A stretch of 64,000 nt of DNA from the NCBI GenBank assembly GCA_905221605.1, contig CAJNDS010002455.1:219501-283500 (forward strand), given 5' to 3'. Made by a program: the position numbers and the translations under genes. The notes under the pieces are model-generated. The model worked only from the letters and a program-made list of their open reading frames with translations. It was not told the origin of the DNA and made no database searches. Numbering within the stretch: the stretch's first letter is position 1; each line of letters begins with the position of its first letter. The DNA is from Symbiodinium natans. Taxonomy: Eukaryota > Sar > Dinophyceae > Suessiales > Symbiodiniaceae. This document shows positions 12,934 through 23,461 of the stretch, in pieces.

Positions 12934-13013
12934 CAGGTTGAAAACTCCGCCAAGCTTTTTCTGGACGTGGCGGCGACAAGCGGCGATGTGGCCCACATCC
13001 TTACGGACCGTGG
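12934..13013 (+). CDS. exon of FVSHAW-type gene
   Basis: Acceptor catagatcttcacag and donor GG|GTAAAT. Encodes NSAKLFLDVAATSGDVAHIL. The intron that follows is largely CCCTAAA-type repeat (13127-13489). The exact donor is uncertain because the phase to the next exon does not close with this choice. Confidence 0.5.
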
Positions 13014-13126
13014 GTAAATGTGGGTAAATCTGTAGATTGTTGGAGAGCACAGCCCCGCTTGCCTAGGTCCCAGGTGATGCTTTCCAGCAAATGGCGCATG
13101 TTTGCAGCGTGCAGTTGTGCTTCTCA

Positions 13127-13489
13127 TCCCTAAACCCTAAACCCTAAACCCTAAACCCTAAACCCTAAACCCGAAACCCTATCAACCCTATCAACCCTAT
13201 CAACCCTATCAACCCAATCAACCCTATCAACCCTATCAACCCTATCAACCCTATAAACCCCATAAACCCTATAAACCCTATAAACCCTATAAACCCCATA
13301 AACCCCATAAACCCCATAAACCCTATAAACCCCATAAACCCCATAAACCCTATATATATATATACCCTTAAACCCTATAAACCCTCTAAACCCTATAAAC
13401 CCTATAAACCGTATAAACCCCATAAACCCCATAAACCCCATAAACCCTAAACCCTAAACCCGAAACCCTAAACCCTAAACCCTAAACCA
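13127..13489 (-). repeat. variant telomere array in an intron (CCCTAAA, CCCTATCAA, CCCATAAA)
   Basis: Starts and ends with canonical CCCTAAA. In the middle it becomes runs of CCCTATCAA and then CCCTATAAA/CCCATAAA, with a short TATATATA interruption. It lies between two coding exons (ending 13013, starting near 13496). The long antisense MGFMGF/YRVYGVY peptide is an artefact of the repeat. Confidence 0.85.
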
Positions 13490-13495
13490 TCCTGC

Positions 13496-14550
13496 AGGAT
13501 GGCCTTGCGGGAAAGGAGGCCAAGTTGCTGCCCCTGTTGGGGCTTCTTGCCAAATCCCGGCGTGAGGAACTTTTCCCGGCCAATTTACTGGAGCACGGAC
13601 TCGGAGTCCGCATTGAGATTGCCGAGGCTACCAGGGAGGAAGACAAGACGCGAATCTTGAACAGCATTGCCTGCCCACGGGCAGGAACACAGGCCTTGGA
13701 TGAGGCGCCAAACGGGGAGCACGACAACTATGGAACCGTGAATCGAGCATTGAGGAGCCACTTTGCGTTGAGCAGCCTCTATGCATGCTACGCTCAAGAC
13801 GCAGACCCGACCAATTTCCTGTCTGCACTCCGTGCGGACGCTGCCCGCCTTTCCGTGCAGCTCTCGTTGACTGGCTGCAAACACTTCAGAGATGCACAGA
13901 TGCGAGCGCTCTTGGCTCATTTGCCAAGAACTCTTCTGTGCCTCCGCCTGGACCTTGGCCACACAGGCCTGCAGACCATCGCAGTGGACGGCTTTTGCTG
14001 CCAGCTGCGCACACTGCAGCTTCGCTTCTCCGGGGCGTCGCTGCGAGAAGCTGGTGGCATAGCATCTCTCCTCGGCACGGCCCAAGCTTCCTTGCTCCAC
14101 TTGGAGCTTTGGTTTGCAGCCTTGCCGATGCTTGAAGAGCTCAGTCTCAGCGAAGCTTTGCTCCTTGCCTGCAAGATCCCAAAAAAAGCTTCGAAGAATC
14201 TTGAAGACGCTTCGTAGCTTAAGGCTGAAGCTTCGCTTGGAGGAGTTGTCTCTCCACGTCCAAGGCTGCCCCAAGGCCCGCGATCTGCTGCAGTATGTTT
14301 CTGAGATTTCGTGCTGGTTCAGGGTTGAGTGCTCCCTGAGAGGTTTCCCAATCTTCGAAGCAGGCATTGCGCCCTGGCATGACGATGTGTCCGTGCCCAT
14401 GCAGCGCAGCGATGTATGGATTTCGGTTGGCCGTGCGAAGTCGGAAGCCAGGCACGATGCCGCCCGAAAGCTCCAGAGCCGTGACACGGACTTGCAGATG
14501 TGGCTCTGCATCGAGGACTGCGCTGGGTTTTCTACCAGGGGATGACTAGC
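13496..14550 (+). CDS. large exon of FVSHAW-type gene (repeat-rich C-terminal region)
   Basis: Acceptor ccatcctgcag. The reading DGLAGKEAKLLPLLGLLAKS continues to LLEHGLGVRIEIAEATREED and KTRILNSIA, a segment characteristic of this dinoflagellate family, where a helical region follows the FVSHxW domain. Beyond it, regularly spaced Leu residues (LRLDLGHTG, LRTLQLRF, LHLELWFA) suggest LRR-like repeats. The frame stops at 14217, and a second frame takes over from about 14180 (KKLRRILKTLRSLRLKLRLE). That indicates a frameshift, an assembly error in the run of seven A at 14181, or an unrecognised intron. The antisense 330-codon frame over the same DNA is treated as a shadow. Confidence 0.55.
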
Positions 14551-14573
14551 CTCTGCATGCTTCTGCAGAAAAC

Positions 14574-14775
14574 GCACACGTCTGGGAGGATGCCGCGACG
14601 TGGATACAGCAGCTCCGGCGTCTGCTGCCCAAGCACGAGAAGCCGCTGGATGGCCTCCGCTTCCAAGGCCCAGGCCTCAGACGGCTGCTTTGCAGGCGTC
14701 CGCTTTCCACTGGTCAGGCACCGGCTCGGAGAAAGGGCAAAGCACGAGAAAAACAGAATCCGAGATCGACCAGGA
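14574..14775 (+). CDS. penultimate exon of FVSHAW-type gene
   Basis: Acceptor gcatgcttctgcag. Reads NAHVWEDAATWIQQLRRLLP, KHEKPLDGLRFQGPGLRRLL and a basic tail. The downstream boundary is uncertain. Just after it a short CCCTAAA-like tract (about 14780-14837) fills the intron before the last exon. Confidence 0.5.
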
Positions 14776-14844
14776 GCTAAAGCTTCCCTAACCCCTTAAC
14801 CCCTAGCCCTTAATCCTAAACCCTAAGCCCTAACCCTGGAGCAG

Positions 14845-15042
14845 GACTTGCCGTTTCCATGCAGCCACGGGCGCTGCCCACGCTTCCATGCGAACCTGCG
14901 CCTTGGCTTCATCTCTGTGAATGCCTGGTTATATAAGTGTCGTGGTCCTTCCAGGAATGGATATTGCGACGAGCACTTCTTCTGCAGCCTCCGGCGGAGT
15001 GTCTTCAACACCCTCCAAGAGGCCCGGCCCATGGCTCATTAG
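14845..15042 (+). CDS. terminal exon of FVSHAW-type gene, Cys/His-rich
   Basis: Acceptor ccctggagcag immediately follows degenerate telomere units. The exon starts DLPFPCSHGRCPRFHANLRL, continues VNAWLYKCRGPSRNGYCDEH and FFCSLRR, and ends ARPMAH and a TAG stop. The spacing C-x4-C...C-x8-C-x2-H-x2-C could form a small metal-binding module (inference). Confidence 0.6.
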   Translation, partial: DLPFPCSHGRCPRFHANLRLGFISVNAWLYKCRGPSRNGYCDEHFFCSLRRSVFNTLQEARPMAH

Positions 15043-15049
15043 CGCGGTT

Positions 15050-16850
15050 TAGGGTTTATGTAGGCGCAAAGAAATCCCACGGCTTCTTGTTTGCTAGAGG
15101 CTCGGCGTTGGTCCGAGTTGGCTCTGATCTTTTTCGTGCAAGCAGCTGCCGACATCGAGTCCAAAGGCCAGCGTCCGATCTGGTTTTGGGTGGACGTTTG
15201 AGCTAGCCTACAGAATCAGAAAAGCTCAAGCATCCGACCGAAAGAAAACAAGCAACTTCGGTGATAGCTGCGGTTTGGGATACAAAGGCCTGCTGCTCCT
15301 GATTCTGCTATCCCTGCACCTTGGCGAACATGTATACAGGTTCGCCAGCATTTGCGAACCATCGCTAGGCCTTGAACATGCATCGTCCAAGTGGCATGGT
15401 GCACGCAAAACATCCCAGGTATCCGGTTCTTGTCTTTGGCGTGGCGAACGAGAGCGGCTTCTCTGTGTCCTGGCACTGTGGGAGTTAACCTCTCGTGTAT
15501 CCCCGCTCTGCATGCGGGACTCGCGGGACCGTTTGAGGTCTCCTCGCTGTCCACGCTGTTTCTGGCTCTGCTGGTTGCCACCTTCGCCTTCGCAAGTTTC
15601 CGTTTCGACCAGATGCAGCGAGCGGCACGAGAGTTCTCTTTGTCCTCGGAGGCTTTCTACTCGAAGGCAGACACGCTGCCACAACGCATGTAATTTAAGT
15701 AGGTGCTCCCATAGTCCTGTGCCTACCAACAACAACAGGGCCCCTGCACTGGCAAAGTCATGCACAGAGGTGATGCCCAAATCTCCGTGCGTGAGCAGGT
15801 GTTGGAGGATGACGGGCACCTGTCCCACACCTCGCTGGTCTTCGGTGTAGCTGGGGACAAATATCCAAGCGTGGACCAAGTGCGGCAGGAGCATGTTTGC
15901 CCGACTTTCAGACAAAATGTACAGTAGCAGAATTAGCCAGCAAGCAGAATGCAAAGCATCAATCAAACACACCCAAACAATTCTGCAGGAGACGGTGAGC
16001 GACTTGCAGCTTGGCTGTAGGCTCCGTGCAGTGCTCCCGCTCTTCAGCACCTGCTTCCGAGGAAAAGCAGCTTTCTGTCCGCGCGGCAGCACCTTCCGAA
16101 CTTTGAGCTGCTTGGGCTGCTTCTGGGAAGAGCTTCGAAGGTGTCTGGGAGCTTGAGCATCTTCCTGAGGAGCGCGGTGCGGGAGGTTGTGAGGGCAGTG
16201 GATGCAGAAGGCATGGAAGCACACCTGAAGTGCGGAGATGAGGCTCTCCTTGCTTCTGAGTGCCAAGGCACCGGGGAAGTGTCGGGATACGTTGAATCTG
16301 CACGGCAGCATGTAGGCCTTTACAAGTCTCGGCAGTTTTCAGGAGCTGTGGACATCTTGCAGTATGAGATCTACTGCAAAGACATCCTGCACATGCGGCA
16401 AACATGGAACGAGCTGAGCAGGCCCGAACGGCCCCTGCGAGTCTGTGCACGGAGCCAGTCGCCCTGCATTTCATCGTCATGGTTCATCGCCTTTGCCAGG
16501 GCTTTCCAGGGCGAAGAGCAGCCGATCCGCATCGTGGCCTTGCGAGACGGCTTCGCAGAAGAAGACAGCAAGCGCAGGTGCTGTGAAGTCGTGCTTTGCG
16601 TCGAGGGCCGCGTGCTCAGTGAGAGTGGCGCGTCGTGTGGCGTACGATTTTTTTCTCACTTCGCAGCAAGGCTACTTCGCCACCGTGCTGCTTTTGGAGC
16701 GATCTTTGGATTCCGCAGAAAGGAAGCTTGTAGGCCTCTACCGCATGGCTCCTCGGCTTGTGGACTTGTGTTTGCGTACGTATGGCGAGCGCTCATAAAC
16801 CCGGAGTTAAAGACTTCACCATGACCCGGACATCACTCCGTGATTTCTTC
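15050..16850. other. coding-like but unresolved region
   Basis: Both strands hold open frames. The plus strand has a membrane-like segment (STLFLALLVATFAFASFRFD, near 15541-15610) and coding-like fragments near 16480-16790 (SQQGYFATVLLLERSLD, LVGLYRMAPRLVDLCLRTYG). The minus strand has an uninterrupted 361-codon frame over 15226-16311. I cannot decide which strand is coding. The plus fragments lie in different frames and may be exons or a decayed gene. Confidence 0.4.
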
Positions 16851-16923
16851 TGTCCAAGAGTAAAGTTAAACAGAACGCAACAGAACTGCAGAAGATTCTA
16901 GGGCTCAGAATTTCGGCCTTCTG

Positions 16924-17232
16924 GTGGAGCCACGACCCGGCAGAGGCCAAGAAAGCAAGCAGGAAACGAAGGTGAAGAGGTCTCCGAGACCTTCTCTGTG
17001 GCTTACCATTATCCTGGGCCTGGTCAGGGCGACGGCTCTGCTCTGCAGCGGGTATTTCGCCTCACAGTACTTCCTGCGCTACGGGCCGCCGGAGCTGCGC
17101 GAGAGGCTGCCGGGGCTCGGTGCTTTGCTGAAGATTGAAGACGCGGAGGACAGATCCTGGTTCCTGGCAACCAGCCTGGCCCTTCCCTATGCCGCCCTTG
17201 TCCTTGTTTTCAGCAACTTGTCTACACTCTGA
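16924..17232 (+). CDS. possible exon of membrane protein (two hydrophobic segments)
   Basis: The plus-strand frame reads SPRPSLWLTIILGLVRATAL and, later, RSWFLATSLALPYAALVLVF, two transmembrane-like segments about 55 residues apart. No ATG starts the frame, so it is either internal or begins by trans-splicing upstream. Its position suggests it belongs to the 5' part of the TM-LRR gene that ends at 22219, but no phase-closed link was found across the satellite. Confidence 0.4.
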   Translation: MEPRPGRGQESKQETKVKRSPRPSLWLTIILGLVRATALLCSGYFASQYFLRYGPPELRERLPGLGALLKIEDAEDRSWFLATSLALPYAALVLVFSNLSTL

Positions 17233-17459
17233 CCCAGACATGCAAGGGCTTCGGAGCTTCAATGGGTTTCGCAGGGAGCTCCCTGCAGAGGTCTTCTGTT
17301 GCAATGTCCTGAGAACAGACATCTCATGTGGACCAAAACGGAAGTGCTTCCTAGGTTTTGATTTTCAGTACGAACACGAACGTGAAAAAACATGGATTTC
17401 AATCCTTTAGGCCCTGAGAAATGTTCAGCCAAAGCAGCGTCAACAAATCGTAATTACTG

Positions 17460-18262
17460 CGTTAGCGCTGGGGCACCGTTTCGCGGCCAAAGCGATGGCA
17501 CTGCGGCACCACGTCGAGGCCAAAGCAACGAAAACAACTCGTTCATTTTAGCACTATATAGAGCCTCACTTCGAGGCCAAGGCATCGGCAATAAGTCGTA
17601 TTTCTTAGCACTGGGGTTCGAGGCCAAAACAACAGCAACAAATCGTACCTCTTAAAACTGGCAAATCCTACTTCTTCTTCGCCATGGGGCACCACTTCGA
17701 GGCGAAAGCAACGGCAACAAATCGTACTCCACTTCGGCCAAAACAAATGGCAACAAACCGTACGTCTTAGCAGTGAGGGGCCGCTTCGAGGCCAAAGCAA
17801 CGACAACAAGTCGTATTTTACTGGGGCACCATGTCGAGGCCAAACAACTCGTACTTCTAGCACTGGGGCACCACTTCGAGGCCAACGCAACTGCAACAAA
17901 TCGTACTTCTTGGCATTGAGGCACCACTTCGAGGCCAAAACAACGGCAAAGAAATCGGCCAAGAAATACATTTGTTGCCGCTGCTTTGGCCTCGAAGCCG
18001 TGGTCCAGTGCCAAGCAGTACGATTTGTTGCGGTTGCTTTGGCCTCGACATGGTGCCCCAGTAAAAAGTACGATTTCTTGCCGTTGCTTTGGCCTCGAAG
18101 CTGTGCCTCAATGCTAAGAAGTAGGATTTGTTGCCGTCGTGGTTTCCCAGTGCGAAGAAGTAGGCCAAAGCAACGGCAGCAAATCGTACTTCAGTCTTTC
18201 TTAGAACCAAAGCAACGGCAACTAATTGTACTTCTTAACATTGGGGCACCGCTTCGAGGCTA
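17460..18262. repeat. satellite with internal orientation switch (about 50-60 bp unit)
   Basis: A diverged unit built around cttcgaggccaaagcaacgg and caacaaatcgtacttcttag recurs about ten times on the plus strand (17460-17960). It appears in reverse complement (tacgatttgttgcc...tttggcctcgaag) from about 17966 to 18125, and again on the plus strand from about 18160 to 18262. The switch makes a large imperfect inverted repeat centred near 17975. It lies between possible exons of the TM-LRR gene, so it may be intronic. Confidence 0.8.
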
Positions 18263-18779
18263 GCGGTGTCAGAAAAGTTGCTGCTTGATCCTTCGATGTC
18301 GGCACTTCATATTGTTGAGACACAGAAGTCCCAAAGTGTCGGATGAATGACCCGCCGATAGGGAAGTTGAGACAGTTGAGCTGGATTTCGACCGTCGTGA
18401 GACAGGTCAGCTTTGTCCCATTCATGGACTCGAAGCTACGACATGCTTACGACAGTAGTTGAGGCAAAGTACTAGAGGAACACCTCGCTCAAATACTTGT
18501 CTTTTGCAAAGACTTTCCTTGCGAAACGACTGGTTAGCTTGAGGTCACGACCTTCTGCGGTGCCGCCGTCGGGTGTCCCGCAGGCCGACGTAGCAGGTTT
18601 GTGCAGCAATAGATCGGGCGTGCTCAGAGATCGTGCCAGGCTGCAGTCTTTGGTTGCGCACTGTTCAGAAGGCAATCGCAGGTGAAGGTTAGGGGAGGAA
18701 GTGCGCGGCCAAGTAATCCAGCAGACGGTCCAAATCCTTCAATTTTCAACTTGTGATGTCTTGCGTTCTTCATGACCAG

Positions 18780-19002
18780 CAGCAGACAATGGAGGCTGAA
18801 ACCTTCCCAGATCATCTTCGAGCGGCACTTTGGAGTCCACGGCAACTGCTATGTTGTCAAGGCAAGGCTGGCGAAGCAAGAGTTCCCTGCAATCTTTGTT
18901 GGCGCGGCTCAGCTAAATCATGTCGTGCGCTTTTCTGACCTGAGCGCCTTGAAGGTCGCACTGATCCAGATAGTGACAGTGCTCGTGCAAGCCTTCGGGA
19001 AG
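18780..19002 (+). CDS. exon, 5' part of TM-LRR gene
   Basis: Acceptor catgaccag and donor AAG|GTGGGT. The translation includes LKPSQIIFERHFGVHGNCYV, VKARLAKQEFPAIFVGAAQL and SALKVALIQIVTVLVQAFGK, a mixed amphipathic sequence. The family is not recognised. The next exon candidate starts 119 bp downstream. Confidence 0.5.
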
Positions 19003-19120
19003 GTGGGTTCTCATAATCTTCGGGGAGATACGCCATGTTCGCAGTAAGCGTCCGAATCAGTGCAATCCAGGACGTACAGTTGCCCCCCCACCCCCCCCTG
19101 CCAGGCACCACTTCTGGGAG

Positions 19121-19278
19121 GAACCGTCACATTTGCAATGTATCAGAACATCCCAGCAGCCTCGGTGCTGAAACGATGCTTCTGGATCTTCTATGTGCTG
19201 CTGACCTTCAACAGCCTGTACCCGAGTATCCTCTTTGTGCGGCCAGATTCCCGCTGGTGTCGCTATGGCTCCTCGGAG
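19121..19278 (+). CDS. exon with transmembrane segment, TM-LRR gene
   Basis: Acceptor cttctgggag. Reads GTVTFAMYQNIPAASVLKRC, FWIFYVLLTFNSLYPSILFV and RPDSRWCRYGSS. The middle is a convincing transmembrane segment. The donor is probably TCG|GAGTGA (GA type) or close to it. Confidence 0.5.
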
Positions 19279-19469
19279 TGAGCAAGAGCGAGTAGTGAGG
19301 GGAAGTGTAGACGGTGTGTCTTCTGCAGGGGACAAAGCCGAGGTGCTGCCGTCATGGATGTGGTGATGGATCTGGGGTACATGCTCACCTACTTGCTCGC
19401 CGTGGCTCCTTGTTGACATGAAAGTAGGCAAGATTTAGATACGGCCGTGCCGAGAGTCAGATAAGCACG

Positions 19470-19584
19470 GCTCAGGTGAACGCCATGTCCGAGCTGACGC
19501 TGGAGACGGCCGTGCGTGGCAACTTCGGGGATGCGGAGGAGCTGGACCTCAGCAACAGCAGCTTGGGCAGAGTTGAGCACGAAT
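19470..19584 (+). CDS. exon upstream of the LRR exon
   Basis: Acceptor gagagtcag. Reads STAQVNAMSELTLETAVRGN and FGDAEELDLSNSSLGRVEH, then either a GAAT|GTAAGT donor or, to keep phase with the next exon, a GA donor at CAC|GAATGT. The LDLSNSSLG core already resembles an LRR unit. Confidence 0.5.
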
Positions 19585-19672
19585 GTAAGTGCCGCCAGCA
19601 CTTTCGGGAAGCTCGCGTCATGTGCACTGAGGCATCAGCCCAACCTTCGCCTTCCCCTCTGACATCCTGCAG

Positions 19673-22219
19673 TTCCTGGCAGTGTACATCAGCCTTGCGC
19701 ACACCTGTTGCGCCTGCCGCTCTGTCGAACGTGCCAGGGATCTGGGCAGTCTGGGCGGTGTGGGCGAAAGATTTGTGGAGCCAAAGCAATCGAAGCGACC
19801 AATCGTTGACAGCACGGTCTTTCCTGCCCGTCATGGCCGGCTGGTGCTGCGATGCCTCAAGGCGCTGTACTCTCCCATCCTGCTTCTGGTGCTTTTCCTG
19901 CTTCTTCGCTCTCCGGACATGTACCCTGGCCACTCCGGCGACTTCAGCTGCTTCCCGTGCCGCTGCTCTGGGTCAAGGTGGGGGAGGCGCCTGGAAAGCT
20001 GCCGATTAGCAGCCGTACTCCGGCAGTCGGAGCTGGCCCTGACTGGTTTGCACAGCATCGCCGAAGGAGCGTTCGACCCCCTGGGCTGCGGTGTGCGGCG
20101 CCTATCCCTCTCCGGGGGGTGGTTCAGCTCGCTGCCGGCGAAACGATTCCGGCGCCTGAGCTGCCTTGATTCCCTGGGCCTGCACAGAGGACGGCTCCGG
20201 CACCTGGCGGATGAGGCCTTCGATGGCCTGGCGAAGCTGCGCCTCCTGTCGCTCAGCCAAAACGATCTGAGCGAGCTCCCCACCCAGGTTCTCAAACCGC
20301 TGCTCAGCCTGGAGCAGCTCCTTCTGGGTGGCAAGCGCAACAAAGATGGCAATGCAATCGTGATGGGGAACAGGCTGGTGAGTTTGCCGAACTTCTCGCA
20401 GAACCTCTGGCTGGAAGTGTTGGATGTCAGCGAGAACCAGCTGACAACCTTGGAGGACGCCAACTTCGCGCAGCTCCACAGACTCCGGATCCTGGACCTC
20501 GGCCACAACAAATTCCTCAACGTTCCCGACCACGCCTTTGCAGGCTTGACCTCCCTCCAGACGCTGTGTTTGAGCGACAACAAACTGCCGAAGCTCCCGG
20601 AAACGGTCTTTCAGGGCTTGACCTCCCTTCAGACGCTGGATTTGGGCTGGAACAAGCTGGAGCTCCCGGAGGCGGTCTTCCAGGGCTTGAGCTCCCTTAA
20701 GACGCTGGATTTGAGCGTGAACAAGCTAGAAAAGCTCCCGGAGAAGGTCTTCCAGCCCTTGACCTCCCTGCAGACGCTGAAGTTGCGGACGCACGCGCTA
20801 AGAAAGAACCCGTGGGTCTTCCAGCCCTTTTATTCCCTGCAGACGCTGAAGTTGGGAACAAAGCCCCCGGAAGCGCTCTTCCAGGGCTTGACCTCCCTGG
20901 AGACGCTGGATTTGAGCAGCAGCAAGCTGACAGAGCTCCCGGAGACGGTCTTCCAGGGCTTGACCTCCCTTCAGACGCTGGATTTGGGCTTGAACAAGCT
21001 GGCAGAGCTCCCGGAGGCGGTCTTCCAGGGCTTGAGCTCCCTTAAGACGCTGGATTTGAGCATGAACAAGCTGGCAGAGCTCCCAGAGACGGTCTTCCAG
21101 GGCTTGAGCTCCCTGGAGACGCTGGATTTGGGCTCCAACTGGGGCTCCAACAAACTGACGGAGCTCCCGGAAACGGTCTTCCAGGGCTTGAGCTCCCTTA
21201 AGACGCTGGATTTGCAGGACTACAACAATCTAGCAAAGCTCCCGGAGAAGGTCTTCCAGCCCTTGACCTCCCTGCAGACGCTGAAGTTGGGGATAAACAA
21301 GCTAACAAAGCTCCCGGAGGCGGTCTTCCAGGGCTTGAGCTCCCTTAAGACGCTGGATTTGAGCATGAACAAGCTGGCAGAGCTCCCAGAGACGGTCTTC
21401 CAGGGCTTGAGCTCCCTGGAGACGCTGGATTTTCGCGAGAACAAGCTGGCAGAGCTCCCGGAGACGGTCTTCCAGGGCTTGAGCTCCTTGCAGACGCTCG
21501 ATTTGGGCTTGAACAAGCTGGTGGAGCTCCCGGAAACGGTCTTCCAGGGCTTGAGCTCCCTTAAGACGCTGGATTTGAGCATGAACAAGCTGGCAGAGCT
21601 CCCAGAGACGGTCTTCCAGGGCTTGAGCTCCCTGGAGACGCTGGATTTTCGCGAGAACAAGCTGGCAGAGCTCCCGGAGACGGTCTTCCAGGGCTTGAGC
21701 TCCTTGCAGACGCTCGATTTGGGCTTGAACAAGCTGGTGGAGCTCCCGGAAACGGTCTTCCAGGGCTTGAGCTCCCTTAAGACGCTGGATTTGAGCATGA
21801 ACAAGCTGGCAGAGCTCCCAGAGACGGTCTTCCAGGGCTTGAGCTCCCTGGAGACGCTGGATTTTCGCGAGAACAAGCTGGCAGAGCTCCCGGAGACGGT
21901 CTTCCAGGGCTTGAGCTCCTTGCAGACGCTCGATTTGGGCTTGAACAAGCTGGTGGAGCTCCCGGAAACGGTCTTCCAGGGCTTGAGCTCCCTTCAGACG
22001 CTGGTTTTGGGCTTGAACAAGCTGGCAGAGCTCCCGGAGGCGGTTTTTCAGGGCTTGAGCTCCCTTAAGACGCTGGATTTGGGCTCCAACAAACTGACGG
22101 ACCTCCCGGAAACGGTCTTCCAGACGATGAAGTTGTCCGGCAACAAGCTGGCAGAGCAAGTGGTTCACTGTGTTGAGGCCACCTTGAGCTGTCAGAACTG
22201 CAGCTGCGAGGCTTCTTGA
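19673..22219 (+). CDS. main exon of transmembrane leucine-rich-repeat protein
   Basis: Acceptor gacatcctgcag, then FLAVYISLAHTCCACRS and an open frame to TGA at 22219. Residues around 60-80 form a membrane segment (ALYSPILLLVLFLLLRS), followed by a Cys-containing cap (CFPCRC). More than 20 leucine-rich repeats of 24 residues then follow, of the form LPETVFQGLSSLxTLDLGxNKLAE, ending in a short Cys tail (CQNCSCEAS). The layout suggests a type I-like surface or endomembrane receptor; the ligand is unknown. Three consecutive 216-bp blocks (each three LRRs, starting near 21360, 21576 and 21792) are almost identical at the nucleotide level, a sign of recent tandem expansion or gene conversion. Long antisense frames across the repeats are shadows. 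Confidence 0.85.
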   Translation, partial: FLAVYISLAHTCCACRSVERARDLGSLGGVGERFVEPKQSKRPIVDSTVFPARHGRLVLRCLKALYSPILLLVLFLLLRSPDMYPGHSGDFSCFPCRCSGSRWGRRLESCRLAAVLRQSELALTGLHSIAEGAFDPLGCGVRRLSLSGGWFSSLPAKRFRRLSCLDSLGLHRGRLRHLADEAFDGLAKLRLLSLSQNDLSELPTQVLKPLLSLEQLLLGGKRNKDGNAIVMGNRLVSLPNFSQNLWLEVLDVSENQLTTLEDANFAQLHRLRILDLGHNKFLNVPDHAFAGLTSLQTLCLSDNKLPKLPETVFQGLTSLQTLDLGWNKLELPEAVFQGLSSLKTLDLSVNKLEKLPEKVFQPLTSLQTLKLRTHALRKNPWVFQPFYSLQTLKLGTKPPEALFQGLTSLETLDLSSSKLTELPETVFQGLTSLQTLDLGLNKLAELPEAVFQGLSSLKTLDLSMNKLAELPETVFQGLSSLETLDLGSNWGSNKLTELPETVFQGLSSLKTLDLQDYNNLAKLPEKVFQPLTSLQTLKLGINKLTKLPEAVFQGLSSLKTLDLSMNKLAELPETVFQGLSSLETLDFRENKLAELPETVFQGLSSLQTLDLGLNKLVELPETVFQGLSSLKTLDLSMNKLAELPETVFQGLSSLETLDFRENKLAELPETVFQGLSSLQTLDLGLNKLVELPETVFQGLSSLKTLDLSMNKLAELPETVFQGLSSLETLDFRENKLAELPETVFQGLSSLQTLDLGLNKLVELPETVFQGLSSLQTLVLGLNKLAELPEAVFQGLSSLKTLDLGSNKLTDLPETVFQTMKLSGNKLAEQVVHCVEATLSCQNCSCEAS

Positions 22220-22498
22220 GGCCACAATTTTTTGCGATGCATGGTGTTCCCTTAGTTGTTTTTTTAAAGTATCTGTATTTATTTGCCGTAATTCAGATTG
22301 CCTAGAAAGGGAATTGCACGCGTTTTCATCTTCTGCAGGGCCGCGCCTGCTCGTGAATCTTCTCAAAAGCCTGAGGCAACACGACACAACTGCCGGAGAC
22401 GGAAACCTTCAAAAAAACATGTGGGCTATCGTCTAAACTCCTATTACCCCCTTAATATCCCCTACAGTAGTCCCCTACCAGCAATCCCCCAAAAGAAC

Positions 22499-22665
22499 CC
22501 CTTTTTGAGGAGTTTATAGACTATGTGAAACAGGGTTTATATTACTGCTGTTGGTGAGTGTATATAAGGTTCCTTTTTAATATTGGTGAGTGTATATACC
22601 TGGTGTCCTTTTGGGGGTACAAGAAATATATACCCTAATCCCTTTTTGAGGAGTTTATAGACTAT
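22499..22665. repeat. 26-bp direct repeat pair in AT-rich 3' flank
   Basis: The same 26 bp (starting ccctttttgaggagttta) occurs at 22499-22524 and 22640-22665. The 115 bp between them contain a second duplicated phrase (ggtgagtgtatata). This could mark a small mobile insertion or a tandem duplication. Confidence 0.6.
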
Positions 22666-22762
22666 ATAGCTACACAGCTCAGTGGCAACTCCAGGCCTGC
22701 GAAGCTCTCTGCTCCTCGGCCTTCCCGAGGTCATCTCTTCAAGACGAGACGCAGGATCCTCG

Positions 22763-22843
22763 AGTTTAGGGTTTAGGGTTTAGGGTTTAGGGTTTGGGGT
22801 TTTCGGGTTCAGGGGTCTAGGGGTTTTGGGTTTAGGTTTCATT
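22763..22843 (+). repeat. TTTAGGG tract
   Basis: Five perfect units grading into TTTGGGG, TTTCGGG and TTCAGGG variants. Confidence 0.85.
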
Positions 22844-23021
22844 TTAAGGATCCTCCGCTACTGGGTTTCCTGACTGCGTTTCACGGGAGACACGTTCAAG
22901 TAAAAGACTCACCTGTGAGAAATTCGAAGGGGATGGTCCTGCACTTGCCGAGCGGCTTTTGATGGCGATGATAGATAGAAAATCGCATGCGCACTTTACG
23001 TTTTTGTTCGAGGCAAATATG

Positions 23022-23340
23022 AGTTAACCCTAAGCCCCTAAGCCCTTAAGCTCCAAACCCTAAACCCTAAACCCTAAACGCCTAAACCTCTAGACCCTAT
23101 GATACTGTTGTACCTGATATACCAAGTGGCCTAGCGGCAACCGCCGGCACTGCCATTTTGCGTTAGAGCTTAGATGGACTTGATGCGGATGTCCAAGGAT
23201 GCCCAGGATTTTAAGCCTTAGCCGCCAAGCTCCAAGCCCGAAAAACTAAACCCTGAACCCTGAACCCTAAACCCTAAACCCTAAACCCTAAGCCCTGAAC
23301 CCACAACCCTAAACCCTGGACCCTAAAGCCTAAACCATGA
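23022..23340 (-). repeat. degenerate CCCTAAA tracts
   Basis: Two clusters (about 23025-23098 and 23230-23336) with CCCTAAG, CCCTGAA and CCCGAAA variants, separated by about 130 bp of unique DNA. Confidence 0.8.
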
Positions 23341-23461
23341 TGATAGAAAGTCGCAGGTAGCTGTCCCTCTCTCCTACTAGTAAGTCTGATGTAGCACCTA
23401 GAAGGTACCGTGAACTCTTCGAAGCTCCGTTGCGCGCAGTGCTTGGGATTCTAAGGCGAAC

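Noticed and set aside
13585-14577. 330-codon minus-strand frame
   Set aside because: Opposite strand of a family-typical exon (LLEHGLGVRIEIAEATREED...KTRILNSIA). The antisense peptide has no recognisable motif.
15226-16311. 361-codon minus-strand frame with an Arg/Ser/Gln-rich part
   Set aside because: No domain or splice support. The plus strand carries membrane-like and coding-like fragments, so I left the region undecided rather than call this a gene.
21220-22387. Long minus-strand frames over the LRR exon (242 and 361 codons)
   Set aside because: They are shadows of the 72-bp LRR unit: the repeat has no stops in several antisense frames, and the peptides are low-complexity repeats with no start or domain.
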